64,000 bases of DNA from Sphingomonas morindae. GTDB lineage: Bacteria > Pseudomonadota > Alphaproteobacteria > Sphingomonadales > Sphingomonadaceae. The notes beneath the pieces are model-generated. The model made no database searches. It was not told the origin of the DNA and worked only from the letters and a program-made list of their open reading frames with translations. Each line of letters starts with the position of its first letter. Positions within the stretch are counted from its first letter, which is position 1. The stretch lies in assembly GCF_023822065.1 (NCBI RefSeq), contig NZ_CP084930.1, positions 1,380,001 to 1,444,000 on the forward strand. The letters are read 5' to 3'. Below are positions 55,094 through 64,000 of the stretch, one piece after another. A program made the translations under genes and the position numbers.

Positions 55094-56422
55094 ATGCCGG
55101 CGCGGTTCCGATCGCTGCCGATCTTCTGGCAGACGCTGGCGCTGCTGCTGGGCGGGCTGGTCGTCTCGCAGATCGTCGCCATCCTGCTCATCATGTACCT
55201 GCCGGCGCCGCGACCGGACTTCTACACGATGAGCGAGATCGCCGAGGCGCTGGCGAGCGAGGATGCGACGCCGAGCCCGCTCGCGGCGCAGCGCCGCGCC
55301 ACCGCGCCCGGCCCCCAGCCGGGCATGATCGCGACGCCCGGCCTGAGCCAGCGGCTGGCCGGCATGGTCCATCGCCCGCTCGGCGAGGTGCGGCTCTTCT
55401 TCCAGGCGGATCAGTCGGAAAGCTTCCCCTGGGGACGGCGCACCGGGCGCGGCGCGGTGCCCATCCACCATGGGCAGCCCTATTTCTTCAACACGGTGGA
55501 GGCGGCGCTGGCGCTGCCCGAGGGCGGCTGGCGGGTGGTGCGCACGCCGCCGCCGCCGCTGATCTCCTCCTGGCAGAAGCGGACCATCATCTGCTTCGGC
55601 TTCTCGGCGCTGGCGATGCTGCCCTTCGCCTTCCTGTTCGCGCGCGCGCTCACCCGGCCGATCCGCCGGCTGGCGGCGGCGGTGGAGCGGATCGATCATG
55701 ACGCCGCCGCGCCGCCGGTGCCGGCGGAAGGGCCGAGCGAGCTGCGCCTCACCGCCCACGCGCTCAACACGCTGCGCACCAATCTCCACGCCTATCTGCG
55801 CGAACGCACCGCGATGATCGGCGCGATCGCGCATGATCTGCGCAGCCCGCTGGCGCGCATCGCCTTCCGCATCGAGCGCGCGCCGCAGGCGATCCGCGTG
55901 CCGGTGCAGCACGATATCGAGCAGATGCAGGCGATGATCGCGACCACCATCGGCTTTGTGCGCGATGGCGCGGGCGTGGGCGAGCGGCGCCCCGTGGAAT
56001 TGTCGGCGCTGGCGCGGCGGCTGGCGCAGCAGGCGCGCGAGACCGGATCGGAGGTGCGGCTGGGCAGCGTCGTCGCCGCCACGGTGGAGGGCGATCGCGG
56101 CGCGCTGGAACGGCTGGTGCAGAATCTCATCGACAATGCGGTGAAATATGCCGGCGGCGCCGAGCTGACGATCGAGCGCGCCGAGGATCGCGCACGGCTC
56201 TGCGTCACCGATCGCGGCCCCGGCATCGCCGAGGAAGCGCTGGAGCGCATGTTCGAGCCCTTCGCCCGCGCCGATCCCTCGCGCAGCCGCTCCACCGGCG
56301 GGATCGGGCTTGGCCTGGCCATCGCCCGCTCGATCGCCGCCGCGCATGGCGGCAGCATCACCGCCGCCAACCGCCATGCCGGCGGCCTGGCGATGACCGT
56401 GGAACTGCCGCTGGCCGATTGA
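55094..56422 (+). CDS. Sensor histidine kinase
   Basis: A 442-residue kinase: helix at about 14-36, a periplasmic domain of about 130 residues, second helix at about 164-186, HAMP (TRPIRRLAAAVERID), H-box with His247 (AIAHDLRSPLARI), N-box NLIDNAVKYAGG and G boxes DRGPGIAEE and GGIGLGLAIARS. The short acidic and Pro-rich sensor domain has no recognised ligand. It forms a pair with the preceding regulator. Confidence 0.95.
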   Translation: MPARFRSLPIFWQTLALLLGGLVVSQIVAILLIMYLPAPRPDFYTMSEIAEALASEDATPSPLAAQRRATAPGPQPGMIATPGLSQRLAGMVHRPLGEVRLFFQADQSESFPWGRRTGRGAVPIHHGQPYFFNTVEAALALPEGGWRVVRTPPPPLISSWQKRTIICFGFSALAMLPFAFLFARALTRPIRRLAAAVERIDHDAAAPPVPAEGPSELRLTAHALNTLRTNLHAYLRERTAMIGAIAHDLRSPLARIAFRIERAPQAIRVPVQHDIEQMQAMIATTIGFVRDGAGVGERRPVELSALARRLAQQARETGSEVRLGSVVAATVEGDRGALERLVQNLIDNAVKYAGGAELTIERAEDRARLCVTDRGPGIAEEALERMFEPFARADPSRSRSTGGIGLGLAIARSIAAAHGGSITAANRHAGGLAMTVELPLAD

Positions 56423-56457
56423 GGCGGGGCCGAGGCGGGTCGCCGCCCCGGCGCGCC

Positions 56458-59136
56458 TCAGCCGCTGTTGCGCAGCGCGGTCGCGATCGCGTTGATCGAA
56501 AGCTCGATGCCCTCGCGGATGCGGGGATCGTCCTCGCCCGCGCGGTGGCGCTTGAGCAGCTCCACCTGGAGCAGGTTGAGCGGCTCGATATAGGGAAGGC
56601 GCAGCCGGATCGAGGCGTCGAGCGAGGGATGTTTCTCGAGCAGCCGCGTCTGGCGGGTGATAGCGAGCAGGCTGTCGTGCGCGCGCGACCAGCCGGCCTT
56701 GATCCGGCCGAAGATCGCCTCGGCGGCGGCGCGATCCTCGACCAGCGGCAGATAATGTTCGGCGATGGCGAGATCGGATTTGGCGAGCACCATCTCCATA
56801 TTGGCGAGGGTGGAGGCGAGGAAGGGCCAGGCCTCCACCATCTCGCGCAGCAGGGCCATGTCGCCGAACGCCGCCAGCGCATCGCCCACGCCGTACCAGC
56901 CGGGCAGCATGATCCGCGCCTGCGCCCAGGAAAACACCCAGGGGATGGCGCGCAGATCCTCGATGCGATCGGATTTGGTGCGGCTGGCGGGGCGCGATCC
57001 GATCTTCAGCCCGGCGATTTCGGGCAGCGGCGTGATCTGGCGGAAGAAGTGGCGGAAGCCCTCGGTGCCGTAGACAAGATCGCGATAGCTGGCGAAGGCG
57101 GCCTCGGAGATGCGCGCCATGGCGTCGCCGAAGCGCGCCTGATCGGCGGCCGAGAGCGCGGGCGCCTCAAGGCTCGCCAGCAGCGTCGCCGAGGCCATCG
57201 CCTCCAAATTGGTCGCCGCGCTTTCAGGCGTGCCATATTTGGCGGCGATCACCTCGCCCTGCTCGGTGATGCGGATACGGCCCTGCACCGATCCCGGCGG
57301 CTGGGCGAGGATCGCCGCGAAGGAGGAGCCGCCGCCGCGCCCGACCGCGCCGCCGCGGCCGTGGAAGAGCTGCATCGTCACCCCGGCTTCCTCGAACACC
57401 GGGGCCAGCGCCTGGCCGGCGCGGTGCAGCGACCAGACCGAGGTGAGATAGCCGCCATCCTTGTTGCTGTCCGAATAGCCGACCATCACTTCCTGATGGC
57501 CGCGCGCGCGGGCGAGCGCGCCGATCTCGGGCAGCGCGAACCAGGCGCGCATCACATCGGGCGCGTTCTGGAGATCGGCGATCGTCTCGAACAGCGGCAC
57601 CGCCATGATCCGCGCCTCGGGGGGCGCCTCGCCCTCGCCCGGCCGGTACAGCCCCGCCTCCTTGAGCAGGACATGGACCTCGAGCAGATCGGACACGCTT
57701 TCGGACTTGGAGATGTTGTAGATCTGGATGCAGCCGGCGCCGTAGCGCGCCTGCGCCTCGGCGGCGGCGCGCACGATCGCCAGTTCGGACAGGGTTTCGT
57801 CCGAATAGCGCGCGAAGGGGCTGGCAAGCAGGCGCGGCGAGGCCAGTTCGCGGCGCAGCAGCGCGATGCGTTCCGCCTCGTCGAGCGTGGCATAATCGGG
57901 CGTCACCCCGGCATGGGCGAGCAGTTCGCCCACCACCCGCTCGTGGACATCGGCATTCTGGCGCAGATCGAGCGTGGCGAGGTGGAAGCCGAAGCAATCC
58001 ACCGCGCGGATCAGCCGCGACAGCTTGCCGCCGGTGGCAAGCGCGCCCGCGCCCGCGCGCAGCGACTGGGCGATCGTCACCAGATCGGCGCGGAAGGCGG
58101 CGGGATCGGCATAGGGCTCTCCGGAGACGCGCGCCGCGCGCGGCGGGGCCTGGCCGGTGAGCGCCTGATAGGTGGCGGCGAGCCGGGCATAGAGGCCGGT
58201 GAGCGCGCGGCGATAGGGCTCGTCGCCGCGCGCGCGGCCGGGATCCTGCGCCGCCTCGGCCAGCGCCGCCAGCTCGGGCGTCACCGCCGCCAATTCGGTG
58301 GAGATGGACAGTTCGGCGCCGAGTTCGTGGACGCCCTCGAGATAATAAGCGAGCACCGCCTCGGCGGCGCGCGCCAGCACCAGCCGCAGCGTCTCAGCAT
58401 TGACATAGGGGTTGCCGTCGCGATCGCCGCCGATCCAGTTGCCGACGCGCAGGAAGGACGGCGCGCGCGCGCCGAGCGCGCGGTCCCAGCGCGCGTAGAG
58501 GGCGGGCAGCGCGGGCAGGAACACCTCGCGCAGATAGGCGAGCACGGTGTCGATCTCGTCGGCCACGAACAGCCGCTCGCGGCGCAGCGCGCGCGTCTGC
58601 CAGAGCAGCGCCACCTGCCGCGCGATGGCATCCTCCACCCGATCGCCGCTGGCCGTCTCGGCGACGCCGCGATCGCGCAGCGCCATCAGCTCGGCGATAT
58701 GGTTGCGGTGATCGATCATGCTCTTGCGCCGCACCTCGGTGGGGTGGGCGGTCAGCACGGGCACGATCAGCGCGCGCTCGAGCAGCGCCATCACAGCGGC
58801 GCGGTCCAGCCCCTTGGCCTCGAGCCGGGCGAGCGCATGGGCGAGATCGGCCTCGGGCTCGGCGGCGACGCCCTGCCGATCCTCGGCGAGGTTGGCGAGC
58901 ATGGAGAAGAGCATGAAGCCCCGCACAAAGGCCAGCATGTCGTCGAGGCCGAGCGATTCCAGGCCGCTCGCGATCGAATCGCCGCTGAGTATGCCGCGCG
59001 CCCGGTCCACCGAGGTGGAGCGGATATATTCGATGCGGCGGAACAGCGCCTCGCCCGAGGTTTCGCGAATGACATCGCCGAGCACGCGGCCCAGGAAGCG
59101 GATGTCGGGGTTCTGCGTGATCGAAGGCGCGGCCAT
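56458..59136 (-). CDS. ppc: Phosphoenolpyruvate carboxylase
   Basis: An 892-residue PEPC forming oxaloacetate from PEP and bicarbonate. VLTAHPTEVRRKS contains the catalytic His131; GYSDSNKDGGY and FHGRGGAVGRGGG are the other signatures; the C-terminus is RNSG (the conserved tail inserts into the active site). The ATG at 59136 gives MAAPSITQNPDIRFLG. It is divergent from the dehydrogenase gene and converges on the kinase gene. Confidence 0.96.
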   Translation of the reverse strand: MAAPSITQNPDIRFLGRVLGDVIRETSGEALFRRIEYIRSTSVDRARGILSGDSIASGLESLGLDDMLAFVRGFMLFSMLANLAEDRQGVAAEPEADLAHALARLEAKGLDRAAVMALLERALIVPVLTAHPTEVRRKSMIDHRNHIAELMALRDRGVAETASGDRVEDAIARQVALLWQTRALRRERLFVADEIDTVLAYLREVFLPALPALYARWDRALGARAPSFLRVGNWIGGDRDGNPYVNAETLRLVLARAAEAVLAYYLEGVHELGAELSISTELAAVTPELAALAEAAQDPGRARGDEPYRRALTGLYARLAATYQALTGQAPPRAARVSGEPYADPAAFRADLVTIAQSLRAGAGALATGGKLSRLIRAVDCFGFHLATLDLRQNADVHERVVGELLAHAGVTPDYATLDEAERIALLRRELASPRLLASPFARYSDETLSELAIVRAAAEAQARYGAGCIQIYNISKSESVSDLLEVHVLLKEAGLYRPGEGEAPPEARIMAVPLFETIADLQNAPDVMRAWFALPEIGALARARGHQEVMVGYSDSNKDGGYLTSVWSLHRAGQALAPVFEEAGVTMQLFHGRGGAVGRGGGSSFAAILAQPPGSVQGRIRITEQGEVIAAKYGTPESAATNLEAMASATLLASLEAPALSAADQARFGDAMARISEAAFASYRDLVYGTEGFRHFFRQITPLPEIAGLKIGSRPASRTKSDRIEDLRAIPWVFSWAQARIMLPGWYGVGDALAAFGDMALLREMVEAWPFLASTLANMEMVLAKSDLAIAEHYLPLVEDRAAAEAIFGRIKAGWSRAHDSLLAITRQTRLLEKHPSLDASIRLRLPYIEPLNLLQVELLKRHRAGEDDPRIREGIELSINAIATALRNSG

Positions 59137-59274
59137 GCGGCGATGCTGCAATGCGAAGCGGGCCGGGTCAATCGCGCACTGCGCCGCGGCGTGCGCGGCG
59201 GCCACGCCATGGCTCGCTTCGCCGCGCGCGGACCGCTAGGAGCGGGGCAACGGACAAGAAGCGAGGAGGCGGAG

Positions 59275-60144
59275 ATGCGGACCATCGGCGTGATCGGAGC
59301 GGGGCAGATGGGGGCGGGGATCGCCCAGGTCGCGGCGCAGGCGGGCTTTCAGGTGCTGCTCGCGGACCGCGCGATCGAGCTGGCCGAGCGCGGCAAGGCG
59401 GGCATCGCCAAGCGCCTGGGCAGCGCGGTGGAGAAGGAGAAGATCAGCGCCACCGATGCCGAGGCGGCGCTCGCCCGCATCGAGGCACTGGGCGATACCA
59501 GCGGCTTCGGCGCGGCCTTTCTGGTGATCGAGGCGGCGACCGAGCGCGAGGAGATCAAGCGCGCCATCTTCGCCGAGGTCGGGCCGCGGCTGGACGCGGA
59601 CGCCGTGCTCGCCACCAACACCTCGTCGATCCCGATCACCCGGCTCGCCCAGGCCGCGCCCGATCCGGCGCGCTTCCTCGGCGTCCATTTCTTCAATCCC
59701 GTGCCGGTGATGAAGCCGATCGAGCTGATCCGCGGCCTCGCCACCTCCGATGCGGCGGTGGCGGTGGTGCGCGACTTCGCGGCGGCGATCGAGAAGGTGA
59801 TCGTCACCGTCGAGGATGCGCCCGGCTTCGTGGTGAACCGCGTGCTGATGCCGATGCTCAACGAGGCGATCTTCGCGCTGGGCGAAGGCGTGGCGGGCGT
59901 GGCCGATATCGACGCGGCGGTGCGGCTCGGGCTCAACCATCCGATGGGCCCGCTCACTTTGGCCGATTTCATCGGGCTCGATACCTGTCTGGAAATCTGC
60001 CGCGTGCTCTTCACCGGCACGGGCGATCCCAAATTCCGCCCGGCGCCGCTGCTGGTGAAATATGTCGAGGCCGGCTGGCTCGGCCGCAAGACCAAGCGCG
60101 GCTTCTACGATTATAACGGCGCCGAGCCGGTGCCGACGCGCTGA
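59275..60144 (+). CDS. 3-hydroxybutyryl-CoA dehydrogenase
   Basis: A 289-residue NAD-dependent 3-hydroxyacyl-CoA dehydrogenase of the short (PaaH/Hbd) type: Rossmann motif GVIGAGQMGAGIAQ, catalytic His in GVHFFNPVPVMKP, Glu in IEAATEREEIK, and GFVVNRVLMPMLNEAI. It oxidises 3-hydroxybutyryl-CoA in fatty acid or PHB metabolism. GAGGAGG precedes ATG 59275. No other beta-oxidation gene is nearby. Confidence 0.94.
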   Translation: MRTIGVIGAGQMGAGIAQVAAQAGFQVLLADRAIELAERGKAGIAKRLGSAVEKEKISATDAEAALARIEALGDTSGFGAAFLVIEAATEREEIKRAIFAEVGPRLDADAVLATNTSSIPITRLAQAAPDPARFLGVHFFNPVPVMKPIELIRGLATSDAAVAVVRDFAAAIEKVIVTVEDAPGFVVNRVLMPMLNEAIFALGEGVAGVADIDAAVRLGLNHPMGPLTLADFIGLDTCLEICRVLFTGTGDPKFRPAPLLVKYVEAGWLGRKTKRGFYDYNGAEPVPTR

Positions 60145-60157
60145 GCGCCCGCGCCGC

Positions 60158-61399
60158 TCAGGGCGCGAGCAACAGGCCGGCGAAGGCGGCCGACATGAGA
60201 TTGGCGAGGCTGCCCGCGATCAGCGCGCGCAGCCCCAGCCGCGCGATCGTCGGCCGCTGATTGGGCGCGAGATTGCCCGTCACCGCCATCTGGATCGCGA
60301 TCGAGGAGAAATTGGCGAAGCCGCACAGCGCGAAGGTGACGACCGCCACGGTGTGCGGGCTGAGCCGGCCCAGCTCCTTGCCGAGCGAGATATAAGCGAC
60401 GAACTCGTTGAGCACGATCTTCTCGCCGAACAGGCCGCCCGCGATCCCCGCCTCGTTCCACGGCACGTTCAGCAGGAACATGACCGGCGCGAAGACATAG
60501 CCCAGCAGCCGCTGGAAGGTGAGATCCTCGATCCCGAACCAGTGGCCGAAGCCGGTGAGCAGGCCGTTGCCCAGCGCCACCAGCGCGACGAAGGCGAGCA
60601 CCATCGCGCCGACCGCGACCGCCAGCCGCACCCCGGTCTGCGCCCCCTGCGCCGCCGCCATGATGAGGTTGGCGGGCACCTCGTCGCCATGCGGCGCCTC
60701 CGCCACGGCGACCGCGTCGGTCTCGTCGAGCGGCGCGCCGCGGACGCGGTCGGGCATGATGATCTTGGCCATCAACAGCCCGCCCGGCGCCGACATGAAG
60801 CTGGCGGCGAGCAGATAATCGATCCTGATCCCCATCGCCGCATAGGCGGCGAGGATGGTGCCGGCCACGCCCGCCATGCCGCTGGTCATCACCGCGAACA
60901 CCTGGCGCTCGTCGAGCGCCGCGAGATAGGGGCGGATCACCAGCGGGCTCTCGCTCTGGCCGACGAAGATGTTCGCCGCCGCGCACAGCGATTCGACCTT
61001 GGAGGTGCCGACGACGCGCTCGATGCCGCCGCCGATCCAGCGCACCACGAACTGCATGATGCCGAGATGGTAGAGAATGCCCACCAGCGCCGCGAAGAAG
61101 ATGATCACCGGCAGCGCCTGGATGGCGAACATCTGGCCGAGCCGATCGCTGGCGAGCGCGCCGAACAGGAATTGCGTGCCGGCGCTGGCATAGCCGAGCA
61201 GATTGGCGACTCCGGCCGAGAGCACGCCGAGCGCGGCGCGCCCCCAAGGCACGTGCAGCACCAGCACCGCGATGCCGGCCTGGAGCGCGAAGGCGCTGCC
61301 GACGACGCGCGGCCGGATCGCGCGGCGATCCACGGACAGTGCGTAGGCGATCGCCAGGATCACCAGGATGCCGGCCAGACCAATGAGATATTTGAGCAT
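60158..61399 (-). CDS. NupC-type nucleoside transporter
   Basis: A 413-residue concentrative nucleoside transporter with about nine helices plus re-entrant loops. [55 protein letters not shown] and [16 protein letters not shown] are the family signatures around the substrate and cation sites. It brings in nucleosides with protons or sodium. It fits the secreted S1/P1 nuclease in this genome, which would supply nucleotides, although they are 41 kb apart. The start at 61399 fits the family. Confidence 0.93.
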   Translation of the reverse strand: MLKYLIGLAGILVILAIAYALSVDRRAIRPRVVGSAFALQAGIAVLVLHVPWGRAALGVLSAGVANLLGYASAGTQFLFGALASDRLGQMFAIQALPVIIFFAALVGILYHLGIMQFVVRWIGGGIERVVGTSKVESLCAAANIFVGQSESPLVIRPYLAALDERQVFAVMTSGMAGVAGTILAAYAAMGIRIDYLLAASFMSAPGGLLMAKIIMPDRVRGAPLDETDAVAVAEAPHGDEVPANLIMAAAQGAQTGVRLAVAVGAMVLAFVALVALGNGLLTGFGHWFGIEDLTFQRLLGYVFAPVMFLLNVPWNEAGIAGGLFGEKIVLNEFVAYISLGKELGRLSPHTVAVVTFALCGFANFSSIAIQMAVTGNLAPNQRPTIARLGLRALIAGSLANLMSAAFAGLLLAP

Positions 61400-61562
61400 G
61401 CACCGCCGCGGGAAGAGACTGAACGAAGCACCGGCGCCCCCGCCCATGCCGGGCGCGATACTACACGCCCCGCCGGCCGGGGCCAGCCCGTTCAACGCGG
61501 GTTCAGTCGTCCGCGCCATCATGGCGCCGGCATTCGATGCTTCTGCAAGAGAGAGGGAGACG

Positions 61563-62132
61563 ATGCGCTTTTCCAAGACTGTGGCGCTGGCCGGCTCGGC
61601 CGCGCTGCTCGCCGGCCTCGGTGTCGCCGCGACGGCCGAACGGCCCGCCGATCATCTTCTGCGCGTGCTGCTGCCGGACGGATCGGTGCGGCAGATCCGC
61701 TATAGCGGCGATGCCCCGCCCCGGCTGGTGATGCTGGCGCCGGTGGCGCCCGACCCGCTGGACGCGATCGCGGCGCTGATGGCCGACGAGGCCGAGGCCA
61801 TGTCGGCGCAGATGGCGGCGCTGCACCAGGCCGCGCTGGCCGGCATGGCGGCCACCCCGGCGGCGCCCGGCGCGCCGCTCAGCCTGACCGGCGCCACGGC
61901 AGGGGCGCTGCCCGCCGGCACCGGCTATAGCTATGTCTCGACCGTGACGGTGAACGGCAAGACCTGCACCACCCGCATCCACAGCGTCGCCGGCGCCCAG
62001 GGCGCGGCGCCGCAGCTGCTGCGCCAGGTGTCGGGCGATGGCTGCACCGCCGCCGCGCCGAGCGCGCCGAAGCCGCCGGTGCCGCCCGCGCCGCCCGCCA
62101 CGCCGCGCCCGCCGGCGCCCGACACGATCTGA
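61563..62132 (+). CDS. Exported protein of unknown function
   Basis: A 189-residue protein with signal peptide ([20 protein letters not shown]). Segments: [20 protein letters not shown], Met/Ala-rich helix ([22 protein letters not shown]), then [21 protein letters not shown] with Cys and a later Cys (GDGC) that may form a disulfide, and a Pro-rich tail. No family recognised. GAGAGGGAG precedes the ATG. A strong terminator follows the stop. Confidence 0.7.
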   Translation: MRFSKTVALAGSAALLAGLGVAATAERPADHLLRVLLPDGSVRQIRYSGDAPPRLVMLAPVAPDPLDAIAALMADEAEAMSAQMAALHQAALAGMAATPAAPGAPLSLTGATAGALPAGTGYSYVSTVTVNGKTCTTRIHSVAGAQGAAPQLLRQVSGDGCTAAAPSAPKPPVPPAPPATPRPPAPDTI

Positions 62133-62141
62133 TCGCCGGCC

Positions 62142-62184
62142 GCGCCCCGCCCGCCATCGCGCCGGGCGGGGCGCTGTTTTTCTT
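62142..62184 (+). terminator. Strong rho-independent terminator
   Basis: A perfect 12-bp stem, GCGCCCCGCCCG (62142-62153) with CGGGCGGGGCGC (62163-62174), 9-base loop, then TGTTTTTCTTT. It ends the preceding exported-protein gene. Confidence 0.9.
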
Positions 62185-62217
62185 TGCGAAGGCGCGCCGC
62201 CGCGGCTAGCCAGACCT

Positions 62218-62874
62218 ATGGCATCTTCCGCCCCGGCGACGGCCCTGCCCCGCTCGCTCTTCTTCTTCGCGCTGCTCTATGGCGGCATGGTGTGCATGGC
62301 CGGCGTGCTGGGCAACAAGCTGCTCGCGCTCGGGCCGCTGGCGGTGGAAGGCGGCATCTTCGCCTTTCTGATCCTGGTCGTCACCTCGAGCGCGGTCGCC
62401 GAGCTGCACGGCGCGGCCATGGCCAATCGGCTGGTGCGCTGGGGCTTCGTGCCGATGCTGGTGGCGATCGCGCTGATCCAGCTGATCCTCGCCCTGCCCG
62501 CCGCCGGCGCGATGGAGCCGAGCCGGCTGGCCGCCTTCCACACCATCCTCGCGCAGGGCGCGCGGCTGATGTTCGCCGGCCTGATCGCCTATGGCACGTC
62601 GCAGACGCTCAACGTCACCCTGTTCAGCGCGCTCAAGGGGCGCGAGGGCGGGCGGCTGCTGTGGCTGCGCGCGGGCATCGCCAGCATCGCCAGCCAGGTG
62701 GTGGATACCTTCCTGTTCGTGACGATCGCCTTTTACGGCGTGTTCCCGATCACCGGGATCATCATCGGCCAGATGATCGCCAAGGTGGTGCTCTCGGCGG
62801 TGCTGGTGCCGCCCGCCGTCTACGCCATGGTCGCGCTCGGCCGCCGGCTGGACGCCGGAATCCCGGTTGGATAA
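62218..62874 (+). CDS. Queuosine precursor transporter (YhhQ/VUT-1 family)
   Basis: A 218-residue membrane protein with six helices. FFFALLYGGMVCMAGVLGNKLLALG and the later SQVVDTFLFVTIAFYG (family segment ASQ.VDT) identify the VUT-1/YhhQ family, which takes up preQ0 or preQ1 for tRNA queuosine. No queuosine synthesis gene is adjacent. It follows the terminator at 62142 and is 27 bases before argB. Confidence 0.9.
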   Translation: MASSAPATALPRSLFFFALLYGGMVCMAGVLGNKLLALGPLAVEGGIFAFLILVVTSSAVAELHGAAMANRLVRWGFVPMLVAIALIQLILALPAAGAMEPSRLAAFHTILAQGARLMFAGLIAYGTSQTLNVTLFSALKGREGGRLLWLRAGIASIASQVVDTFLFVTIAFYGVFPITGIIIGQMIAKVVLSAVLVPPAVYAMVALGRRLDAGIPVG

Positions 62875-62901
62875 GCGCGGCGGCGCCGCTATGGCGCGGC
62901 C

Positions 62902-63813
62902 ATGACCAGCTTTCCCGATATGGCGCCCGATCCGGCGCTGCTCGCCAAGGCCGAAACGCTGACCGAGGCGCTGCCCTATCTGCAGCGCTATGCCGGGCAG
63001 ACCTTCGTGGTCAAATATGGCGGGCACGCCATGGGCGATCCCGACATGGCGCGCAGCTTCGCCGAGGATGTGGTGCTGCTCAAGGCGGTGGGCATCAACC
63101 CGGTGGTGGTGCATGGCGGCGGCCCGCAGATCGGCGCGATGCTGAAGCGGCTGGGCGTGCAATCGCGCTTCATCGACGGGCTGCGCGTCACCGATGCCGA
63201 GACGGCGCAGATCGCCGAAATGGTGCTGGCGGGATCGATCAACAAGGAGATCGTCTCCTGGATCGGCCAGGCCGGCGGCAAGGCGGTGGGCCTGTCGGGC
63301 AAGGACGGGCGGATGGTGGTGGCGGACAAGGTGGGCCGCGCCGCGCCCGATCCGCTCCAGGGCATCGAGCGCCATGTCGATCTCGGCTTTGTCGGCGAGC
63401 CGCGCCGGGTCGATCGCGCGCTGCTGGACACGCTTTCGGGCCAAGGCTTCATCCCCGTGGTCGCGCCGATCGCGATCGGCGAGGACGGCCATACCTACAA
63501 CGTGAACGCCGATACCATGGCCGGCGCCATCGCCGCCGCGCTCGGCGCCGCGCGCTTCTTCCTGCTCACCGACGTGGCGGGCGTGATGACGAAGGACAAG
63601 CAGCTCGTCTCCGATCTCACCCCCGCGCTGATCGCGGCGCTGCGCGAGGACGGCACCATCTCGGGCGGCATGATCCCCAAGGTGGAGACCTGCGTGCGCG
63701 CGGTGGAAGCCGGGGTGGACGCGGCGGTCATTCTCGACGGCCGGGTGCGCCACGCCATGCTGCTCGAAATCTTCACCCGCCGCGGCGCGGGCTCGCTCGT
63801 CCGCGCGGGCTGA
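62902..63813 (+). CDS. argB: Acetylglutamate kinase
   Basis: A 303-residue amino-acid kinase, second step of arginine biosynthesis. [10 protein letters not shown] (about 35-44) and [11 protein letters not shown] bind substrate; [20 protein letters not shown] and LLTDVAGVM follow. A long N-terminal helix and the conserved C-terminal segment suggest the hexameric, arginine-inhibited type. Its stop lies in a palindrome shared with the convergent gluQ stop. Confidence 0.96.
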   Translation: MTSFPDMAPDPALLAKAETLTEALPYLQRYAGQTFVVKYGGHAMGDPDMARSFAEDVVLLKAVGINPVVVHGGGPQIGAMLKRLGVQSRFIDGLRVTDAETAQIAEMVLAGSINKEIVSWIGQAGGKAVGLSGKDGRMVVADKVGRAAPDPLQGIERHVDLGFVGEPRRVDRALLDTLSGQGFIPVVAPIAIGEDGHTYNVNADTMAGAIAAALGAARFFLLTDVAGVMTKDKQLVSDLTPALIAALREDGTISGGMIPKVETCVRAVEAGVDAAVILDGRVRHAMLLEIFTRRGAGSLVRAG

Positions 63814-63819
63814 GCCGGC

Positions 63820-64000
63820 TCAGCCGGGCGCGGCGGCGAGCCGCGCCGCCTCGGCGCGGATCTCGGCCAGCAGCGCCGCCGGCGCCACGCCCGCCGCACG
63901 CAGCGCCGCCAGCGCGGGCGCGCCGTCGCGCTTGGCGAGGCGGCGGCCATCGGGCCCGCGCATCAGCCCATGATGGTGGTAGAGTGGCGTCGGCAGCCCC
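63820..64000 (-). CDS. gluQ: Glutamyl-Q tRNA(Asp) synthetase, C-terminal part
   Basis: The gene runs off the right edge; 59 C-terminal residues are visible. GLPTPLYHHHGLMRGPDGRR and RLAKRDGAPAL fit the region around the KMSKS-like loop of GluQ-RS, which attaches glutamate to queuosine at position 34 of tRNA-Asp. It ends with a short helical tail (AEIRAEAARLAAAPG). A link to the nearby YhhQ queuosine-precursor transporter is plausible: both act in queuosine use. The call rests on the short end only. Confidence 0.82.
   Translation of the reverse strand, partial: GLPTPLYHHHGLMRGPDGRRLAKRDGAPALAALRAAGVAPAALLAEIRAEAARLAAAPG

Overview
The window is GC-rich chromosomal DNA from an alphaproteobacterium, most likely a member of the Sphingomonadales (Sphingomonas or a close relative). 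The evidence is gene content and order: hisS-prfA-prmC-DUF4167; rpmF-plsX-fabH-ihfA-merR; RNase D-lptC-lptA-lptB-rpoN; a class I lysyl-tRNA synthetase; a double cold-shock-domain protein with a glycine-rich arm; an UrcA-family protein; and tandem RcnB-like proteins. No rRNA, tRNA, insertion sequence, phage gene or CRISPR array was seen. Almost every base lies in a gene, and many neighbours overlap by 1-8 bases, so the window reads as core chromosome with a few accessory traits.

Layout. 1-2.6 kb: end of a polysaccharide flippase, a CBS protein, a small membrane protein and DUF4167. 2.9-6.1 kb (minus): translation genes prmC, prfA, hisS. 6.2-10.8 kb: pyrophosphatase, an M61 peptidase, an SMR pump, a DUF1345 membrane protein and a glycosyltransferase-like protein. 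10.9-14 kb (minus): merR, ihfA, fabH, plsX, rpmF. 14.1-22.5 kb: MAPEG protein, MBL hydrolase, a PabB-PabC fusion, aspartate aminotransferase, S1/P1 nuclease, isoaspartyl peptidase, ispG, GNAT and a SixA-like phosphatase. 22.5-30 kb: DinG-like helicase, slipin, two RcnB-like proteins, an unknown exported protein, lysS. 30-36 kb: cold-shock protein, TerC, then rnd-lptC-lptA-lptB-rpoN. 36-43 kb: an ATM1-type ABC exporter, a 43-residue peptide plus a PspC protein, three small overlapping genes, thiC under a TPP riboswitch, a proline-rich lipoprotein and UrcA. 43-48.6 kb (minus): DUF2141, sterol desaturase, PPK2, a GT2 glycosyltransferase and an unusual aminotransferase-flavoprotein fusion. 48.8-56.4 kb (plus): a seven-gene run of TolC-like lipoprotein, MacA, MacB ATPase, MacB permease, EF-hand protein, response regulator and histidine kinase. 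56.4-64 kb: ppc, hydroxyacyl-CoA dehydrogenase, NupC, an unknown exported protein, YhhQ, argB and the end of gluQ.

Points that stand out. (1) Two intergenic sequences match the sigma-54 promoter consensus almost perfectly and agree with each other at 16 of 17 bases. One precedes the 43-residue peptide and PspC gene, the other precedes urcA; rpoN itself lies in the same window. (2) One 829-residue reading frame joins a DegT/DnrJ-type PLP aminotransferase to a two-nucleotide-binding flavoprotein, next to a GT2 glycosyltransferase. (3) A MacAB-TolC-type export operon carries its own EF-hand exported protein and two-component system. (4) The DinG-like helicase has an N-terminal region that looks like an exonuclease fold without its catalytic residues. 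All functional statements come from reading motifs and gene order by eye; no database search was run.
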